Assembly: GCF_002797555.1 (NCBI RefSeq)
Contig: NZ_PGFA01000001.1
Coordinates: 1,426,001 to 1,490,000, forward strand
Direction: 5' to 3'
From: Hymenobacter chitinivorans DSM 11115
GTDB taxonomy: Bacteria > Bacteroidota > Bacteroidia > Cytophagales > Hymenobacteraceae
DNA length: 64,000 nucleotides
The notes below the pieces were generated by a model, which saw nothing but the letters and a program-made list of their open reading frames with translations, was not told where the DNA came from and did not search any database. The position numbers and the translations under genes are program-made. Within the stretch, counting starts at the first letter, position 1. Every line of letters starts with the position of its first letter. Of the stretch, positions 8,435 to 17,754 are shown piece after piece.

Positions 8435-9538
8435 ATGCAACGCATCCTCATAACTGGTAACATGGGCTACGTCGGGCCCGGCGTGGTGCGCCATCTGCGG
8501 CGCGTATTCCCCAAGGCCGAGCTCATCGGCTACGACATGGGCTACTTTGCCCACTGCCTCACCGGCGCCCAGCGTCTGCCCGAGTCGCGCCTCGACCGGC
8601 AGCTCTTCGGCGACGTGCGCCACCTGCCCGATTCGCTGCTGCAGGAAGTAGACGCGGTGGTGCACCTGGCCGCCATTTCCAACGACCCGATGGGCCAGAC
8701 CTACGAGGACGTGACCCTGGAAATAAACTACCGGGCCGGTATCTGGCTGGCCCGCCGGGCCAAGGCCGCCGGCGTCTCGTCGTTCGTGTTTGCCAGCTCC
8801 TGCAGCATGTACGGGGCGGGCGGTGAAGGGGCCAAAACCGAGCAGTCGGAGCTGAACCCGCTGACGGCCTACGCCCGCAGTAAGGTGCTGAGTGAGCAGG
8901 AACTGGCCCCGCTGGCCGACGAGAGCTTCCGCGTGACCTGCCTGCGCTTTGCCACAGCCTGCGGCTGGAGCGACCGGCTGCGCCTGGACTTAGTGGTGAA
9001 TGACTTCGTGGCCGGGGCCGTGGCCACGGGCCGCATCAGCATCCTGAGCGACGGCTCGCCCTGGCGACCCCTGATTCACGTGCAGGACATGGCCCGGGCC
9101 ATTGAGTGGGCCATTGGCCGGCCCGCCGACGTGGGGGGCAGCTTTCTGGCCATCAATGCCGGCTCGGAGGAGTGGAACTACCAGGTGCGGGATTTGGCCG
9201 CGGCCATTGCCGACATTATTCCCGGCACCAGTGTGGAGCTCAACCCCAGCGCGCCGCCCGACAAACGCTCGTACCGGGTGGATTTTAGCTTGTTCCGGCA
9301 GCTGGCCCCCAATCACCAGCCCCAGCGCACCCTGGCCGACACCATCACCGAGCTGCGCGACGGGCTGATTCGGATGGGCTTCCGCGACCCAGAATTCCGC
9401 TCGTCGCACCTGATGCGGCTGCGCGTGCTCACGGCCCTGCGCGAGAGCGGGCAGCTGGACGAAGGCCTGAGTTGGGCCGCGGAGAAAGTTGCCGCGCCGG
9501 CCAAGGCCACGGAGCCCGCCGAACTGGCCTTGTCCTGA
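8435..9538 (+). CDS. NAD-dependent epimerase/dehydratase (extended SDR)
   Basis: Probably modifies the nucleotide sugar made by the upstream cytidylyltransferase. The ATG at 8435 was chosen because it places the NAD motif at the N-terminus (ILITGNMGYVGPG); a TTG at 8399 would only add a hydrophobic lead. The 367 residues show VVHLAAISNDP, a SSCSMYG segment and the catalytic pair in YARSK (Tyr-x3-Lys). It aligns poorly with RfbG (CDP-glucose 4,6-dehydratase) from memory and looks more like generic sugar epimerases. It is followed by a 3,5-epimerase homologue, so a multi-step deoxy- or branched-sugar route is likely but unproven. Confidence 0.75.
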   Translation: MQRILITGNMGYVGPGVVRHLRRVFPKAELIGYDMGYFAHCLTGAQRLPESRLDRQLFGDVRHLPDSLLQEVDAVVHLAAISNDPMGQTYEDVTLEINYRAGIWLARRAKAAGVSSFVFASSCSMYGAGGEGAKTEQSELNPLTAYARSKVLSEQELAPLADESFRVTCLRFATACGWSDRLRLDLVVNDFVAGAVATGRISILSDGSPWRPLIHVQDMARAIEWAIGRPADVGGSFLAINAGSEEWNYQVRDLAAAIADIIPGTSVELNPSAPPDKRSYRVDFSLFRQLAPNHQPQRTLADTITELRDGLIRMGFRDPEFRSSHLMRLRVLTALRESGQLDEGLSWAAEKVAAPAKATEPAELALS

Positions 9539-9588
9539 CCTCTGAATCCGCCAAACCTCTTTTTCACCACCGCTACACCTTCTTTCCT

Positions 9589-10158
9589 ATGATTTTCACG
9601 GAGACTGAATTATCGGGTGCTTTCATTATCGACGTCGACCGGCTGTCCGACGAGCGGGGCTTCTTTGCCCGTTCCTGGTGCGAAGACGAGTTTGCCGCCC
9701 ACGGCATCCTGATGCCCCCGCTGCAGGCCAACGTCTCGTCGAACCCGCGCAAAGGGACCCTGCGCGGCATGCACTTCCAGCTGCCGCCCCACGAGGAAAC
9801 CAAACTGGTGCGCTGCACCCAGGGCGCCATTTACGACGTCATCGTGGACTTGCGGGAAGAGTCGCCGACCTACGGGCAGTGGCTGGGCGTGGAGCTGACG
9901 GCTTCCAGCTTCCGGATGCTGTTCGTGCCCGGCCGCTTTGCCCACGGCTTTCTGACCCTGACCGACAACACCGACGTGTGCTACCAAGTGTCGGCCAAGT
10001 ACGCGCCGGGCGCCGAGCGGGGCCTGCGCTGGAACGACCCGGCCATCAACATTCAGTGGCCCTTCGAGCCCACGCTGGTGTCGGAAAAAGACAGCAAGCA
10101 CCCGGACTTTCAGCTCCTGGTGCCCGAAATCCAAGTTGAAGCCCGCCTGGTAGACTAG
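9589..10158 (+). CDS. dTDP-4-dehydrorhamnose 3,5-epimerase family protein (RmlC-like cupin)
   Basis: Cupin enzyme that epimerises or isomerises a 4-keto nucleotide sugar. The ATG at 9589 gives 189 residues, the usual RmlC length. Recognisable segments are DERGFFARSW, QANVSSNPRKGTLRGMHFQ with the catalytic His region, the TKLVRCTQGAIYDVIVDLR strand pair, and PGRFAHGFLTL. Because no RmlA, RmlB or RmlD lies here and the neighbours are CDP-sugar-type genes, its substrate may be a CDP-4-keto sugar, not a dTDP-sugar. The gene begins 50 bases after the SDR stop and ends in a strong terminator. Confidence 0.82.
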   Translation: MIFTETELSGAFIIDVDRLSDERGFFARSWCEDEFAAHGILMPPLQANVSSNPRKGTLRGMHFQLPPHEETKLVRCTQGAIYDVIVDLREESPTYGQWLGVELTASSFRMLFVPGRFAHGFLTLTDNTDVCYQVSAKYAPGAERGLRWNDPAINIQWPFEPTLVSEKDSKHPDFQLLVPEIQVEARLVD

Positions 10159-10163
10159 CGGCA

Positions 10164-10203
10164 CCACCGGACCGGGCCGAGCCGGGTCCGGTGGGCCTTT
10201 TTT
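10164..10203 (+). terminator. Rho-independent terminator after the RmlC-like gene
   Basis: CCACCGGACC (10164-10173) pairs with GGTCCGGTGG (10185-10194), and a run of six T at 10198-10203 follows. It lies inside the gene set, so the next gene may depend on read-through or its own promoter. Confidence 0.8.
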
Positions 10204-10240
10204 GCCCGGCTTCAGTATTCACTTCTCATTTGTAACACGC

Positions 10241-11590
10241 ATGATACTAGTAGATAAAGCGCTGGCCGAGCGGCAGCGTCTGGGCCAGCCCATTCGGGTT
10301 GGCATGGTGGGAGCGGGCTTTATGGCCAAGGGCGTGGCCCGGCAGATTTGCCGCTACGTGCCCGGCATGGAGCTGGTGGCCATTGCCAACCGCACCCTCG
10401 ACAAAGCCCGGGCCTGCTACGAGGAGGCCGGCACCCTGGCCCCGCGCGAAGTAGCCTCGGTAAGTCAGCTCGAAGCCTGTATTGCCCAGGGTCTGCCCGC
10501 TATTACCGACGACGCGCTGCTGCTGAGCCGGGCCGAGGGCATCGACGCCATCATCGAGGTGACCGGGGCCGTGGAGCACGGCGCCCACGTGGTGCTCGAA
10601 GCCATCCGGCACGGCAAGCACATCGTGCTGCTCAACGCCGAGCTGGACGGCACCGTGGGCCCGATTCTGAAAGTGTACGCCGACCGGGCCGGGGTGGTCT
10701 ACACCGTGGCCGACGGTGACCAGCCGGGCGTGACGCTCAACCTGGCCCGCTTCGTACAAGGCATCGGGGTGAAGCCCGTGCTCTGCGGCAACATCAAGGG
10801 CCTGCACGACCCCTACCGCAACCCGACGACCCAAGAAGGCTTTGCCCGGCAGTGGGGGCAGAACCCGAGCATGGTGACCAGCTTTGCCGACGGCAGTAAA
10901 ATCAGCTTCGAGCAGGCCGTTATTGCCAACGCCCTGGGTATGCAGGTGGCCCGGCGCGGCATGCTGGGCCCCACCGTGGCACCCGGTACGCCCATCAGCA
11001 AGGCCGCCGAGTGGTACCCGCAGGAGTTGCTGCTCAGCGGCGGCCCCGGCATCGTAGACTACGTGGTGGGCGCCGAGCCCGGCCCGGGCGTGTTCGTGCT
11101 GGGCACCATCGACGACCCGGTGCAGCAGCACTATCTGAAGCTGTATAAACTCGGACCCGGGCCGCTGTACTGCTTCTACACGCCCTACCACCTGTGCCAC
11201 TTCGAGACGCCGACCACCGTGGCCCGCGCCGTGCTGTTTGGCGACGCGGCCCTGGCGCCGGCCGGCGCCATGCAGGTGGAAGTGGTAACGGCGGCTAAGA
11301 TTCCGCTGTTTGCCGGCCAGACCCTGGACGGCATTGGCCACTACCACACCTACGGGCTGGCGGAAAATGCCGGGGTGGCCGACCAGGAGCGGCTATTGCC
11401 CATTGGAGTGGCCGAGGGCTGCATCCTGCGCCACGACGTGCCCAAGGACCAGGTGCTGACTTACGACGACGTAATCCTGCCCGAGGGTCGCCTGATTGAC
11501 CAGCTGCGCCAGGAGCAGGCCGCCTATTTCGGGCAGGCCAAGCCCACCAAGGTAACGGCCACGGAGGCTGCCGCCCTGGCGGAGGAATAA
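10241..11590 (+). CDS. NAD(P)-dependent oxidoreductase with C-terminal SAF domain
   Basis: A 449-residue homoserine-dehydrogenase-like oxidoreductase. The N-terminal Rossmann motif is VGMVGAGFMAKG, followed by a conserved KHIVLLNAELDGTVGP stretch. The last 60 residues (DVPKDQVLTYDDVILPEG) look like a SAF domain, as in sialic acid synthases and related enzymes. The ATG at 10241 was preferred to an upstream start at 10202 lying in the terminator tail. Its neighbours suggest a role in making a modified sugar or its side chain for the polysaccharide. It lacks the homoserine dehydrogenase context (no thrA or thrB nearby), so the reaction is unknown. Confidence 0.65.
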   Translation: MILVDKALAERQRLGQPIRVGMVGAGFMAKGVARQICRYVPGMELVAIANRTLDKARACYEEAGTLAPREVASVSQLEACIAQGLPAITDDALLLSRAEGIDAIIEVTGAVEHGAHVVLEAIRHGKHIVLLNAELDGTVGPILKVYADRAGVVYTVADGDQPGVTLNLARFVQGIGVKPVLCGNIKGLHDPYRNPTTQEGFARQWGQNPSMVTSFADGSKISFEQAVIANALGMQVARRGMLGPTVAPGTPISKAAEWYPQELLLSGGPGIVDYVVGAEPGPGVFVLGTIDDPVQQHYLKLYKLGPGPLYCFYTPYHLCHFETPTTVARAVLFGDAALAPAGAMQVEVVTAAKIPLFAGQTLDGIGHYHTYGLAENAGVADQERLLPIGVAEGCILRHDVPKDQVLTYDDVILPEGRLIDQLRQEQAAYFGQAKPTKVTATEAAALAEE

Positions 11591-11621
11591 GGCTAGGGGT
11601 GTTTTTGAACAGAGTACCAGC

Positions 11622-11662
11622 GCGGGGCCGCTCTTCGAAAGGAGGAGCGGCCCCGCTTGTTT
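11622..11662 (+). terminator. Terminator closing the plus-strand polysaccharide arm
   Basis: GCGGGGCCGCTC (11622-11633) pairs perfectly with GAGCGGCCCCGC (11645-11656), followed by TTGTTT. Confidence 0.8.
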
Positions 11663-11818
11663 GGGCTCTGAGCCGGGATTTAGCAGCTTAGAGTTCGGGG
11701 CCTATTCCAAGTATCAGGTCTGGTAGAACTTGTACCTTATTCAAAAAAATATCGGAATAGGGTACAGACGTGGTGCTTGTTACGACCAAGCCGCGGAATA
11801 CGTGCCCGGCGGCACCAA

Positions 11819-11850
11819 AAAGCCCCGGCTGCCTACGCAGCCGGGGCTTT
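11819..11850 (-). terminator. Terminator closing the minus-strand polysaccharide arm
   Basis: AAAGCCCCGGCTGC (11819-11832) pairs perfectly with GCAGCCGGGGCTTT (11837-11850), with a four-base loop and a T-run in the minus-strand reading. It may work in both directions between the converging arms. The rest of 11663-11818 holds no visible gene. Confidence 0.85.
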
Positions 11851-11884
11851 AGAGAATAGTGCTACCCAGAGCTTGCGCGGCTAC

Positions 11885-13159
11885 CTACACCGCTACCGGC
11901 GCCGCCGATTGGGGCTGCACGGGCGCCGGTTCGGCCCGGGGCGCGGCCAGGATGCCAGCCACCTGCCGGCGCAACTGCTCGGTGTCGACGATGAGGTCAA
12001 TCTGGCGGGCTTCGAAGATACCGGCGGGCCGGGCCGGACTCTCGCAAATCATCCAGTGGTAGGACAGGCCCACGCGGGTGGCAATATCGAGGTGCTCGGG
12101 CATCACGAAATCCTTGGGCATGAGCTCCAGTACCGGGGTGCCGGGTGGGGCAAACACCAGGTTGGCCAGCCCGGCGCCGATGGGACTCACAATGAGGCGG
12201 GCCCCGCTGAAGAGGGCGCGCTTTTCGGCAAAGCTCAGCTCGCCCAGGGCGTAGGTTTCGAAGCCGAACTCCCGGAGTGTGGCTTCCACCTCGGCCTCGT
12301 TGAGCACCTGCCGCATTTGCGCGTCGCGGCGCGAAATGTAGACGTGGGGCCCGAAGGTGCGGGTATCGGGCGGGGCCGGCAGGAAGGCCTGCCGCAAAAA
12401 CTCGCAGGCCCAGGGCGGGGTGTGGTTGCCGGTGCCGCGCACGGGCGTGGTCACCAGCAGCCGCTCGGCCTGGATGTGGGGCGTTTCTTCCACGGCAATA
12501 ATCTGCTCGGGCCGGATGCCCAGGGCCAGCAGCATTTCGGTGGCAAAGCGGTGGTTACGGTTGTAAATCAGGTAGTAGTCGATGCGCTGGGCAAAGCCGG
12601 CGGCCCAGGCCAGGTGCAGGCGGGGCAGGGAGTCAATCAGCCAGTGGTAGTAGTTGCCCATGGCCGCCCCGCCGCCGCCCAGCAGGCTGCACACGGTGCC
12701 GGCCAGCTGCCGCGGGGCCCGGAAAAGGCGCTGCCGGAAAATGTTGTTCTGCTCGGGCGTGGTCAGGCGCCAGCCCTTGCGGTTGTGCTGAAACGAGACG
12801 TCGCCGACCAGCTGCCCATCGGGGGCAATGACGGCAATACTATCCCAGTTGTCGGCGTAGAGCCGGCCCTGGGGCAGCTCCAGCACGAAGGCCGCATCAA
12901 CCGGCTCCTGGGTTTTGGGCTTGTGGTGGGTCGAGCCTTCGTAGACGGATGCCACCTGCTCGTAGGCCGCCGAAATGGGCAGCCACGACGTGCGCGCGGG
13001 CACTATCTCGTGGTATTTGACCTGCGAGGGGCCGCCGCTAGCCAGCAGCTTGCTGCTGGCCTGCACGCCGCGGGGGCGGTAGTGCTGGTTGTAGGGCACT
13101 ATTTCCCGCAGGATGCGCCCCGCCCGCCGCCGGATTCGGTCTACTAAGTCGTGATTCAT
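11885..13159 (-). CDS. Glycosyltransferase family 61 protein
   Basis: Predicted glycosyltransferase of the GT61 (DUF563) type, adding a sugar to the repeat unit in the cytosol. The ATG at 13159 gives 424 residues; upstream in-frame sequence overlaps the neighbouring gene and was rejected. Family marks are GNYYHWLIDSLPRLHLAW near residue 190, the YISRRDA strand, and PIGAGLANLVFAPPGTPVLE near residue 330. The last 20 residues are Ala/Pro-rich. It is the last gene of the minus-strand arm, 46 bases behind the double GT2 protein and just before a terminator. Confidence 0.82.
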   Translation of the reverse strand: MNHDLVDRIRRRAGRILREIVPYNQHYRPRGVQASSKLLASGGPSQVKYHEIVPARTSWLPISAAYEQVASVYEGSTHHKPKTQEPVDAAFVLELPQGRLYADNWDSIAVIAPDGQLVGDVSFQHNRKGWRLTTPEQNNIFRQRLFRAPRQLAGTVCSLLGGGGAAMGNYYHWLIDSLPRLHLAWAAGFAQRIDYYLIYNRNHRFATEMLLALGIRPEQIIAVEETPHIQAERLLVTTPVRGTGNHTPPWACEFLRQAFLPAPPDTRTFGPHVYISRRDAQMRQVLNEAEVEATLREFGFETYALGELSFAEKRALFSGARLIVSPIGAGLANLVFAPPGTPVLELMPKDFVMPEHLDIATRVGLSYHWMICESPARPAGIFEARQIDLIVDTEQLRRQVAGILAAPRAEPAPVQPQSAAPVAV

Positions 13160-13205
13160 AGCAATAGGCAGTAGAAAGGAAGAAAACGCAAGTCCGGGCC
13201 CCGCT

Positions 13206-15158
13206 TCAGGGCACCAGTTCCTCGGGTGTGTACCGCACGTACTTTTCCCACAGATACAGCCCGTTGAGGGCGGTAAAGGCCAAGCGTAGCGGCAGCCAGC
13301 GCAGCGGCCAGGACAGCTCCCGCAACGAGGGCTCGTCGAAGAGGCGGAAGATTTCCTGGGCCGAGGCCAGATCGTGCTGCTTGAGGGAGCGGTAGGTGCC
13401 GGCCAGAATAAACTGGTGGAAAAACTTGGCTTTGGCCCGGCGCAGGCGCGACTGGGGCAGCAGGGCTTCGCTTTTCTCGAAAATGCGCAGCAGCTGGCCG
13501 ATGGTAATCTTGGTGAACATGCGGCTGGTGGCCGCGCCCTCGTGAATGGTGTAGGCGGCCACTTTATCGGGCACGCGCAGCACCGGGTGGTGGGCAAAAA
13601 TGCGGGCCCACATGTCGGTATCCACGGTGTTGCCCTGCTGCAGGTCGGGGCCGCCGGCTTTGTGGTAGGCGGCTTTGCTGGCCACAATGGCCGGCATCCG
13701 GATCAATGACGAATTGGTCAGGACCTGCTCCAGGGCCTCGGCCGGCTGCCACACCTGGCGGCGGCGCACGGTCTGGTGGCGCATCACCCGGCCCTGGCTG
13801 TCCACCAGCTCCACGCCGAAAACCAGCACGTGGTGCTCGTCGCGGGCGTGGCGCAGCATGCGCATCATCGTGGTCAGCCCGCCGGGTAGCAGGTAGTCGT
13901 CGTCGTGCAGGTGGTAGATGTAGTGGCCCCGGGCCCGGCTTACGCACACCGCAAAATTGTCGACGATGGTGCTGCCGGGCGGGTTGCGGTAGTAGTGCCA
14001 CTGGTCGGCGGGCTGGCCGGCCAGCAGGCGCTGGGCCATGTGCTGGCAGTCGTCGTTGTCGGTGGAGTTGTCCGATACAATGACTTCCACATCCGGGGGC
14101 AGGGGCCCGATGGACTGCAGGGTGCGGGCCAGGAGCTCGGGCCGGTGGTAGGTCGGAACGCAGATACTGAGGAGAGGCTTGTGTGGCATGCCAGGAGAGT
14201 GTGGTGCCGGTTGCCAGCCTTGGCGGACCCGGCTTTGGACGAGTTTGCGGGTGTGGCGGATCTGCTGCCAGTTCTGCCACACGTAGTGGAAGGCCGGCAG
14301 GGAGGAACGCTCAAACAGCAGGGAATAGGCGAAGATGGCCAGCTGCCGGGGCAGCAGGCGGGGTAGGATGCGCAGAAACTGCCAGCGCGGAATGTTCTTC
14401 ATCAGCAGCATCCACTGATTCTTGACGGCATCCTGCTTCATGACTCCCGCCAGCCGGGTGCGCAGCCGCAGCTGGCCGGGTAAGAACTGTCGGGGGTGCA
14501 GGGCGCGGCAGGCGGGCTCAAACCAGGTGCGCCAGCCGTAGAGCCGCCCGCGCCAGGCAATGTCCCAGTCTTCCTTGTGGGCAAAAAAGCGGGGGTCGAA
14601 GAAGTAGCCTTCTACCCGCAGGTCGTTGATGAAGTGGCGCCGCAGCAGCGGCAGGGCCCCGTCGGCCCCATCCACGTAGCCGGCAGTAAGATTGGCGGAG
14701 CTCAGGCGCTGCCCGTGCAGGCGCAGGCTGTAGCGCCCGTCGGGCAAGGCCGTCATGCCCGCGCTGTCGATGGTGGGGTCGGCCTCCGTCGTTTGCACCA
14801 GCAGCCCGCACACCACCCCAATCCGCTCGTCCTGCCCGATGGCTGCCAGGGCCCGGGTCAGGTAGTCTGGCTGCATCACCACGTCGGGGTTCACCAGCAG
14901 CACGTAGGCGCTGTCGGAATGGTCGAGGGCGTAGTTGTGGCCCCCGCAAAAGCCGGTGTTATCGGGCCGGCGGTACAGGCGCAGGCGCGGGTCGGTGGCG
15001 GCCAGGGCCTCTACCCGGGCGCAGGTGTCGTCCTGGGAGTCGTTGTCGATTACCCAGAGCTCGAAGTCCCGGTAGGTCTGGGCCAGGGCCGCGGTAAGGC
15101 AGGCTTCCACGAAAGCAGCACTGTTCCAGGTAACGAGGGAAAGCAGAACAGGGGGCAT
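13206..15158 (-). CDS. Bifunctional glycosyltransferase with two GT2 domains
   Basis: A 650-residue protein with two complete GT-A heads, able to add two sugars in sequence. Domain 1 (about residues 1-310) begins PPVLLSLVTWNSAAFVEA, has WVIDNDSQDDT and LLVNPDVVM, and resembles rhamnosyltransferases. Domain 2 (from about 325) begins PLLSICVPTYHRPELL, with VIVSDNSTDN and YHLHDDDYLLPGG. A short Arg-rich linker joins them and the end carries no membrane helix. Such tandem GT2 fusions are known in capsule and O-antigen loci. Transcribed with the GT61 gene and behind fcl. Confidence 0.85.
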   Translation of the reverse strand: MPPVLLSLVTWNSAAFVEACLTAALAQTYRDFELWVIDNDSQDDTCARVEALAATDPRLRLYRRPDNTGFCGGHNYALDHSDSAYVLLVNPDVVMQPDYLTRALAAIGQDERIGVVCGLLVQTTEADPTIDSAGMTALPDGRYSLRLHGQRLSSANLTAGYVDGADGALPLLRRHFINDLRVEGYFFDPRFFAHKEDWDIAWRGRLYGWRTWFEPACRALHPRQFLPGQLRLRTRLAGVMKQDAVKNQWMLLMKNIPRWQFLRILPRLLPRQLAIFAYSLLFERSSLPAFHYVWQNWQQIRHTRKLVQSRVRQGWQPAPHSPGMPHKPLLSICVPTYHRPELLARTLQSIGPLPPDVEVIVSDNSTDNDDCQHMAQRLLAGQPADQWHYYRNPPGSTIVDNFAVCVSRARGHYIYHLHDDDYLLPGGLTTMMRMLRHARDEHHVLVFGVELVDSQGRVMRHQTVRRRQVWQPAEALEQVLTNSSLIRMPAIVASKAAYHKAGGPDLQQGNTVDTDMWARIFAHHPVLRVPDKVAAYTIHEGAATSRMFTKITIGQLLRIFEKSEALLPQSRLRRAKAKFFHQFILAGTYRSLKQHDLASAQEIFRLFDEPSLRELSWPLRWLPLRLAFTALNGLYLWEKYVRYTPEELVP

Positions 15159-15205
15159 AAGCGGGACCGGCGGCGAGGTGACAGGAGGAGGAGAAGCGAA
15201 AAGCG

Positions 15206-15243
15206 AAAAGCCACCGGGTAGCTCAGAGCAGCCCGGCGGCTTT
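15206..15243 (-). terminator. Hairpin between fcl and the double GT2 gene
   Basis: AAAAGCCACCGGG (15206-15218) pairs with CCCGGCGGCTTT (15232-15243) with one mismatch, and T residues follow on the minus strand. It may be an attenuator, since the downstream genes have no clear promoter of their own. Confidence 0.55.
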
Positions 15244-15253
15244 CGGGTGGGAG

Positions 15254-16213
15254 CTAGGCCAGGGCCTGTAGCGGGGAGTGCGGCACGGCGGCGCGCCAGT
15301 CGGCGGAGGCAATGACGGCCTGTAACCCCTCGGTCAGCTCAATCTGATGGTGCCAGCCCAGCTCGTGCAGGCGGCTCACGTCCAGGAGCTTGCGCGGCGT
15401 GCCGTCGGGGCGGGAGAAGTCGTAGATGATTTCGCCCATGAAGCCGGTCAGCTCGGCAATCAGCTCGGCCAGCTCCTGAATGGTCAGGTCCTGGCCGGTG
15501 CCGATGTTCACGGGTGGGGCGCCGTCGTAGTGCAGCATCAGATGCAGGCAGGCATCGGCCAGGTCGTCGACGTGCAGAAACTCGCGGCGCGGCGTGCCCG
15601 TGCCCCAGATGGTGACGCGCGGCGACCCTTGCTCGGTGGCTTCCCCAAACTTGCGCAGCATGGCCGGCAGCACGTGGGAGTTGGCCAGGTCGTAGTTGTC
15701 GCCGGGGCCGTAGAGGTTGGTGGGCATCACCGAAATAAAGTTGCAGCCATACTGGGCGCGGTAGGCCTCGCAGAGCTTCAGGCCCGCAATTTTGGCAATG
15801 GCGTAGGGCTCGTTGGTTGGCTCCAGGGCCCCGGTGAGCAGGTATTCTTCCCGGATGGGCTGGGGGGCCAGCTTGGGGTAAATGCAGGACGAGCCCAGAA
15901 ACAGCAGTTTGCGCACGCCCTGCACCTGGCTCTGGCGCAGCACGTTGCTCTGAATCATCAGGTTGTCGTAGAGAAAGTCGGCCCGGTAGGTGTTGTTGGC
16001 GTGAATACCACCCACCTTGGCGGCGGCCAGAAACACGTACTCCGGCTTTTCCTGGGCGAAAAACTCTTCCACGGCGGCTTGGTCGCGCAAATCCAGCTCG
16101 GCGGAAGTGCGGGTAATCAGGTTGTCATAACCGGCCCGGCGCAAACGGCGCACCAAGGCCGCGCCCACCATCCCGCGGTGGCCGGCCACATATATTTTCG
16201 CGTGTTTGTTCAT
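15254..16213 (-). CDS. fcl: GDP-L-fucose synthase
   Basis: Converts GDP-4-keto-6-deoxymannose to GDP-L-fucose by epimerisation and NADPH reduction. The 319 residues match the family length. Visible are the NADP motif AGHRGMVG (residues 10-17), the SSCIYPK segment (Ser108/109), the catalytic Tyr137 and Lys141 in YAIAK, and the [10 protein letters not shown] stretch typical of the enzyme. It follows gmd by 129 bases and makes the donor for the GT11 fucosyltransferase at 22686-23561. Confidence 0.93.
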   Translation of the reverse strand: MNKHAKIYVAGHRGMVGAALVRRLRRAGYDNLITRTSAELDLRDQAAVEEFFAQEKPEYVFLAAAKVGGIHANNTYRADFLYDNLMIQSNVLRQSQVQGVRKLLFLGSSCIYPKLAPQPIREEYLLTGALEPTNEPYAIAKIAGLKLCEAYRAQYGCNFISVMPTNLYGPGDNYDLANSHVLPAMLRKFGEATEQGSPRVTIWGTGTPRREFLHVDDLADACLHLMLHYDGAPPVNIGTGQDLTIQELAELIAELTGFMGEIIYDFSRPDGTPRKLLDVSRLHELGWHHQIELTEGLQAVIASADWRAAVPHSPLQALA

Positions 16214-16215
16214 AG

Positions 16216-16342
16216 AGTGAAGGAGTGAAGTGGTGAAATGGTGAGCTGGTGAGATGGTGAACTGGTGAGTTGTCGTTCCGCTTGCACAGTCATGCGCAGC
16301 TTGAACATCAAACTCACCAGTTCACCACTTCACAATTTCACC
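16216..16342. repeat. GGTGA-rich inverted repeat between gmd and fcl
   Basis: Degenerate repeats of GGTGAAATGGTGAGC (16216-16270) face complementary CACCAGTTCACCACTTCAC units (16313-16339), so the spacer can fold into a long imperfect hairpin. A related run (GGTGAAATAGTGAAATGGTG) occurs at 44838-44872 with the same GTGAGTTGTCGT ending. Confidence 0.55.
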
Positions 16343-17455
16343 TTATTCATCATGGTAGAGGATCTGGTGGCCGGCTTCGAGCAGCACCGTGTCGCGGCGG
16401 AAGAGCTGCACGTCGGCCTGCACCATGTCGGCTACCAGGGCGGGCAGGTCGTACTGTGGCTCCCAGCCCAGCTCGGCCTTGGCCCGGCTCGGGTCGCCGA
16501 TGAGCAGCTCGACTTCGGTGGGCCGGAAATAGGCCGGGTCCACGGCTACCACCACCTGGCCGGCGGCCACTTGGTAATCGGGATTGGTGCAAGCCACTAC
16601 GTAGCCCACTTCATTCACACCCTCGCCCACGAAGTTGAGCTCAATGCCCAGCTCGGCAAAGGCCAGCAGGATAAAGTCGCGCACGGTGGTCGTCACGCCG
16701 GTGGCAATGACGTAGTCGCGGGCCTCGTCCTGCTGCAGCATGCGCCACATGGCTTCCACGTAGTCGCGGGCGTGGCCCCAGTCGCGGCGGGCGTCGAGGT
16801 TGCCCAGGTAGATTTTCTGCTGCAGACCCATGGCAATGCGGGCCACCCCGCGGGTGATTTTGCGCGTCACGAAGGTTTCCCCCCGCATCGGCGACTCGTG
16901 GTTGAACAGGATGCCGTTGCAGGCGTACATGCCGTAGGCTTCGCGGTAGTTTACCGTAATCCAGTAGCCGTAGAGCTTGGCCACGGCGTAAGGCGAGCGG
17001 GGGTAAAATGGAGTAGACTCCGACTGCGGCACCTGCTGCACCAACCCGTACAGCTCCGAAGTGGAAGCCTGGTAGATGCGGGTTTTGTGGGTCAGGCCCA
17101 GGATGCGTACCGCTTCGAGCAGGCGCAACGTGCCCAGCCCGTCAACGTCGGCCGTGTACTCGGGCGTGTCGAACGACACCTTCACGTGCGACATGGCCCC
17201 AAGGTTGTAAATCTCGTCGGGCTGCACCTCCTGCACGATGCGGATCAGGTTGGTAGAGTCAGCCAGGTCGCCGTAGTGCAGCTTGAAGCGCACGTTGGCC
17301 TCGTGCGGGTCCTGGTAGAGGTGGTCGATACGGTCGGTGTTGAAAAGTGAGGAGCGGCGTTTGATGCCATGAACCTCGTAGCCTTTGCTGAGCAGCAGTT
17401 CGGCCAGGTAAGAACCATCCTGACCGGTAATCCCGGTAATAAGTGCGCGCTTCAT
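16343..17455 (-). CDS. gmd: GDP-mannose 4,6-dehydratase
   Basis: Converts GDP-D-mannose to GDP-4-keto-6-deoxymannose, the first dedicated step to GDP-fucose. The 370-residue protein starts with [16 protein letters not shown], contains [14 protein letters not shown], the STSELYG active-site strand and [12 protein letters not shown] with the catalytic Tyr and Lys, and the late NPDYQVAAG region of this family. The upstream 17456-17600 stretch is AT-rich and may hold its promoter; a possible TTG and an imperfect ATAATTTG are present on the minus strand near 17540-17567. Confidence 0.94.
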   Translation of the reverse strand: MKRALITGITGQDGSYLAELLLSKGYEVHGIKRRSSLFNTDRIDHLYQDPHEANVRFKLHYGDLADSTNLIRIVQEVQPDEIYNLGAMSHVKVSFDTPEYTADVDGLGTLRLLEAVRILGLTHKTRIYQASTSELYGLVQQVPQSESTPFYPRSPYAVAKLYGYWITVNYREAYGMYACNGILFNHESPMRGETFVTRKITRGVARIAMGLQQKIYLGNLDARRDWGHARDYVEAMWRMLQQDEARDYVIATGVTTTVRDFILLAFAELGIELNFVGEGVNEVGYVVACTNPDYQVAAGQVVVAVDPAYFRPTEVELLIGDPSRAKAELGWEPQYDLPALVADMVQADVQLFRRDTVLLEAGHQILYHDE

Positions 17456-17688
17456 AGAAACCAGAAAATGACGGAGTGAATCAAAAGCAGCTGAGTAGCT
17501 CCCTGCAGCTGTATTGTGCTCAATAGAACTTTATGACCAAATTATTGCATTTAAAACGTGATAAGCAATAGTTTGGATAAAAATATTTATTTTAAATATG
17601 AGTAAAGTCAAAATAATATTCCTCCTCCAGTGGCTTCGGCTGGGCTGTTGCCAAGCACAAAAACGGGCCGCACAGGCCCAGAAACGCC

Positions 17689-17722
17689 AAAAGCCTGACC
17701 CTCGACAGAGGATCAGGCTTTT
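17689..17722 (-). terminator. Terminator of the large beta-helix gene
   Basis: AAAAGCCTGA (17689-17698) pairs perfectly with TCAGGCTTTT (17713-17722). It lies 33 bases past the stop of the minus-strand gene at 17755. Confidence 0.75.
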
Positions 17723-17754
17723 GCTTACGGTGGCGCTAGGCCAGCTGGGGCGGG

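Noticed and set aside
8435..9538. CDP-glucose 4,6-dehydratase (RfbG)
   Set aside because: The N-terminus and inner motifs differ from RfbG as I remember it; it looks like a general sugar epimerase/dehydratase.
11885..13687. 600-residue form of the GT61 protein with a start at 13687
   Set aside because: The extra N-terminal part is an alternate frame of the neighbouring double GT2 gene; the ATG at 13159 fits the GT61 start.
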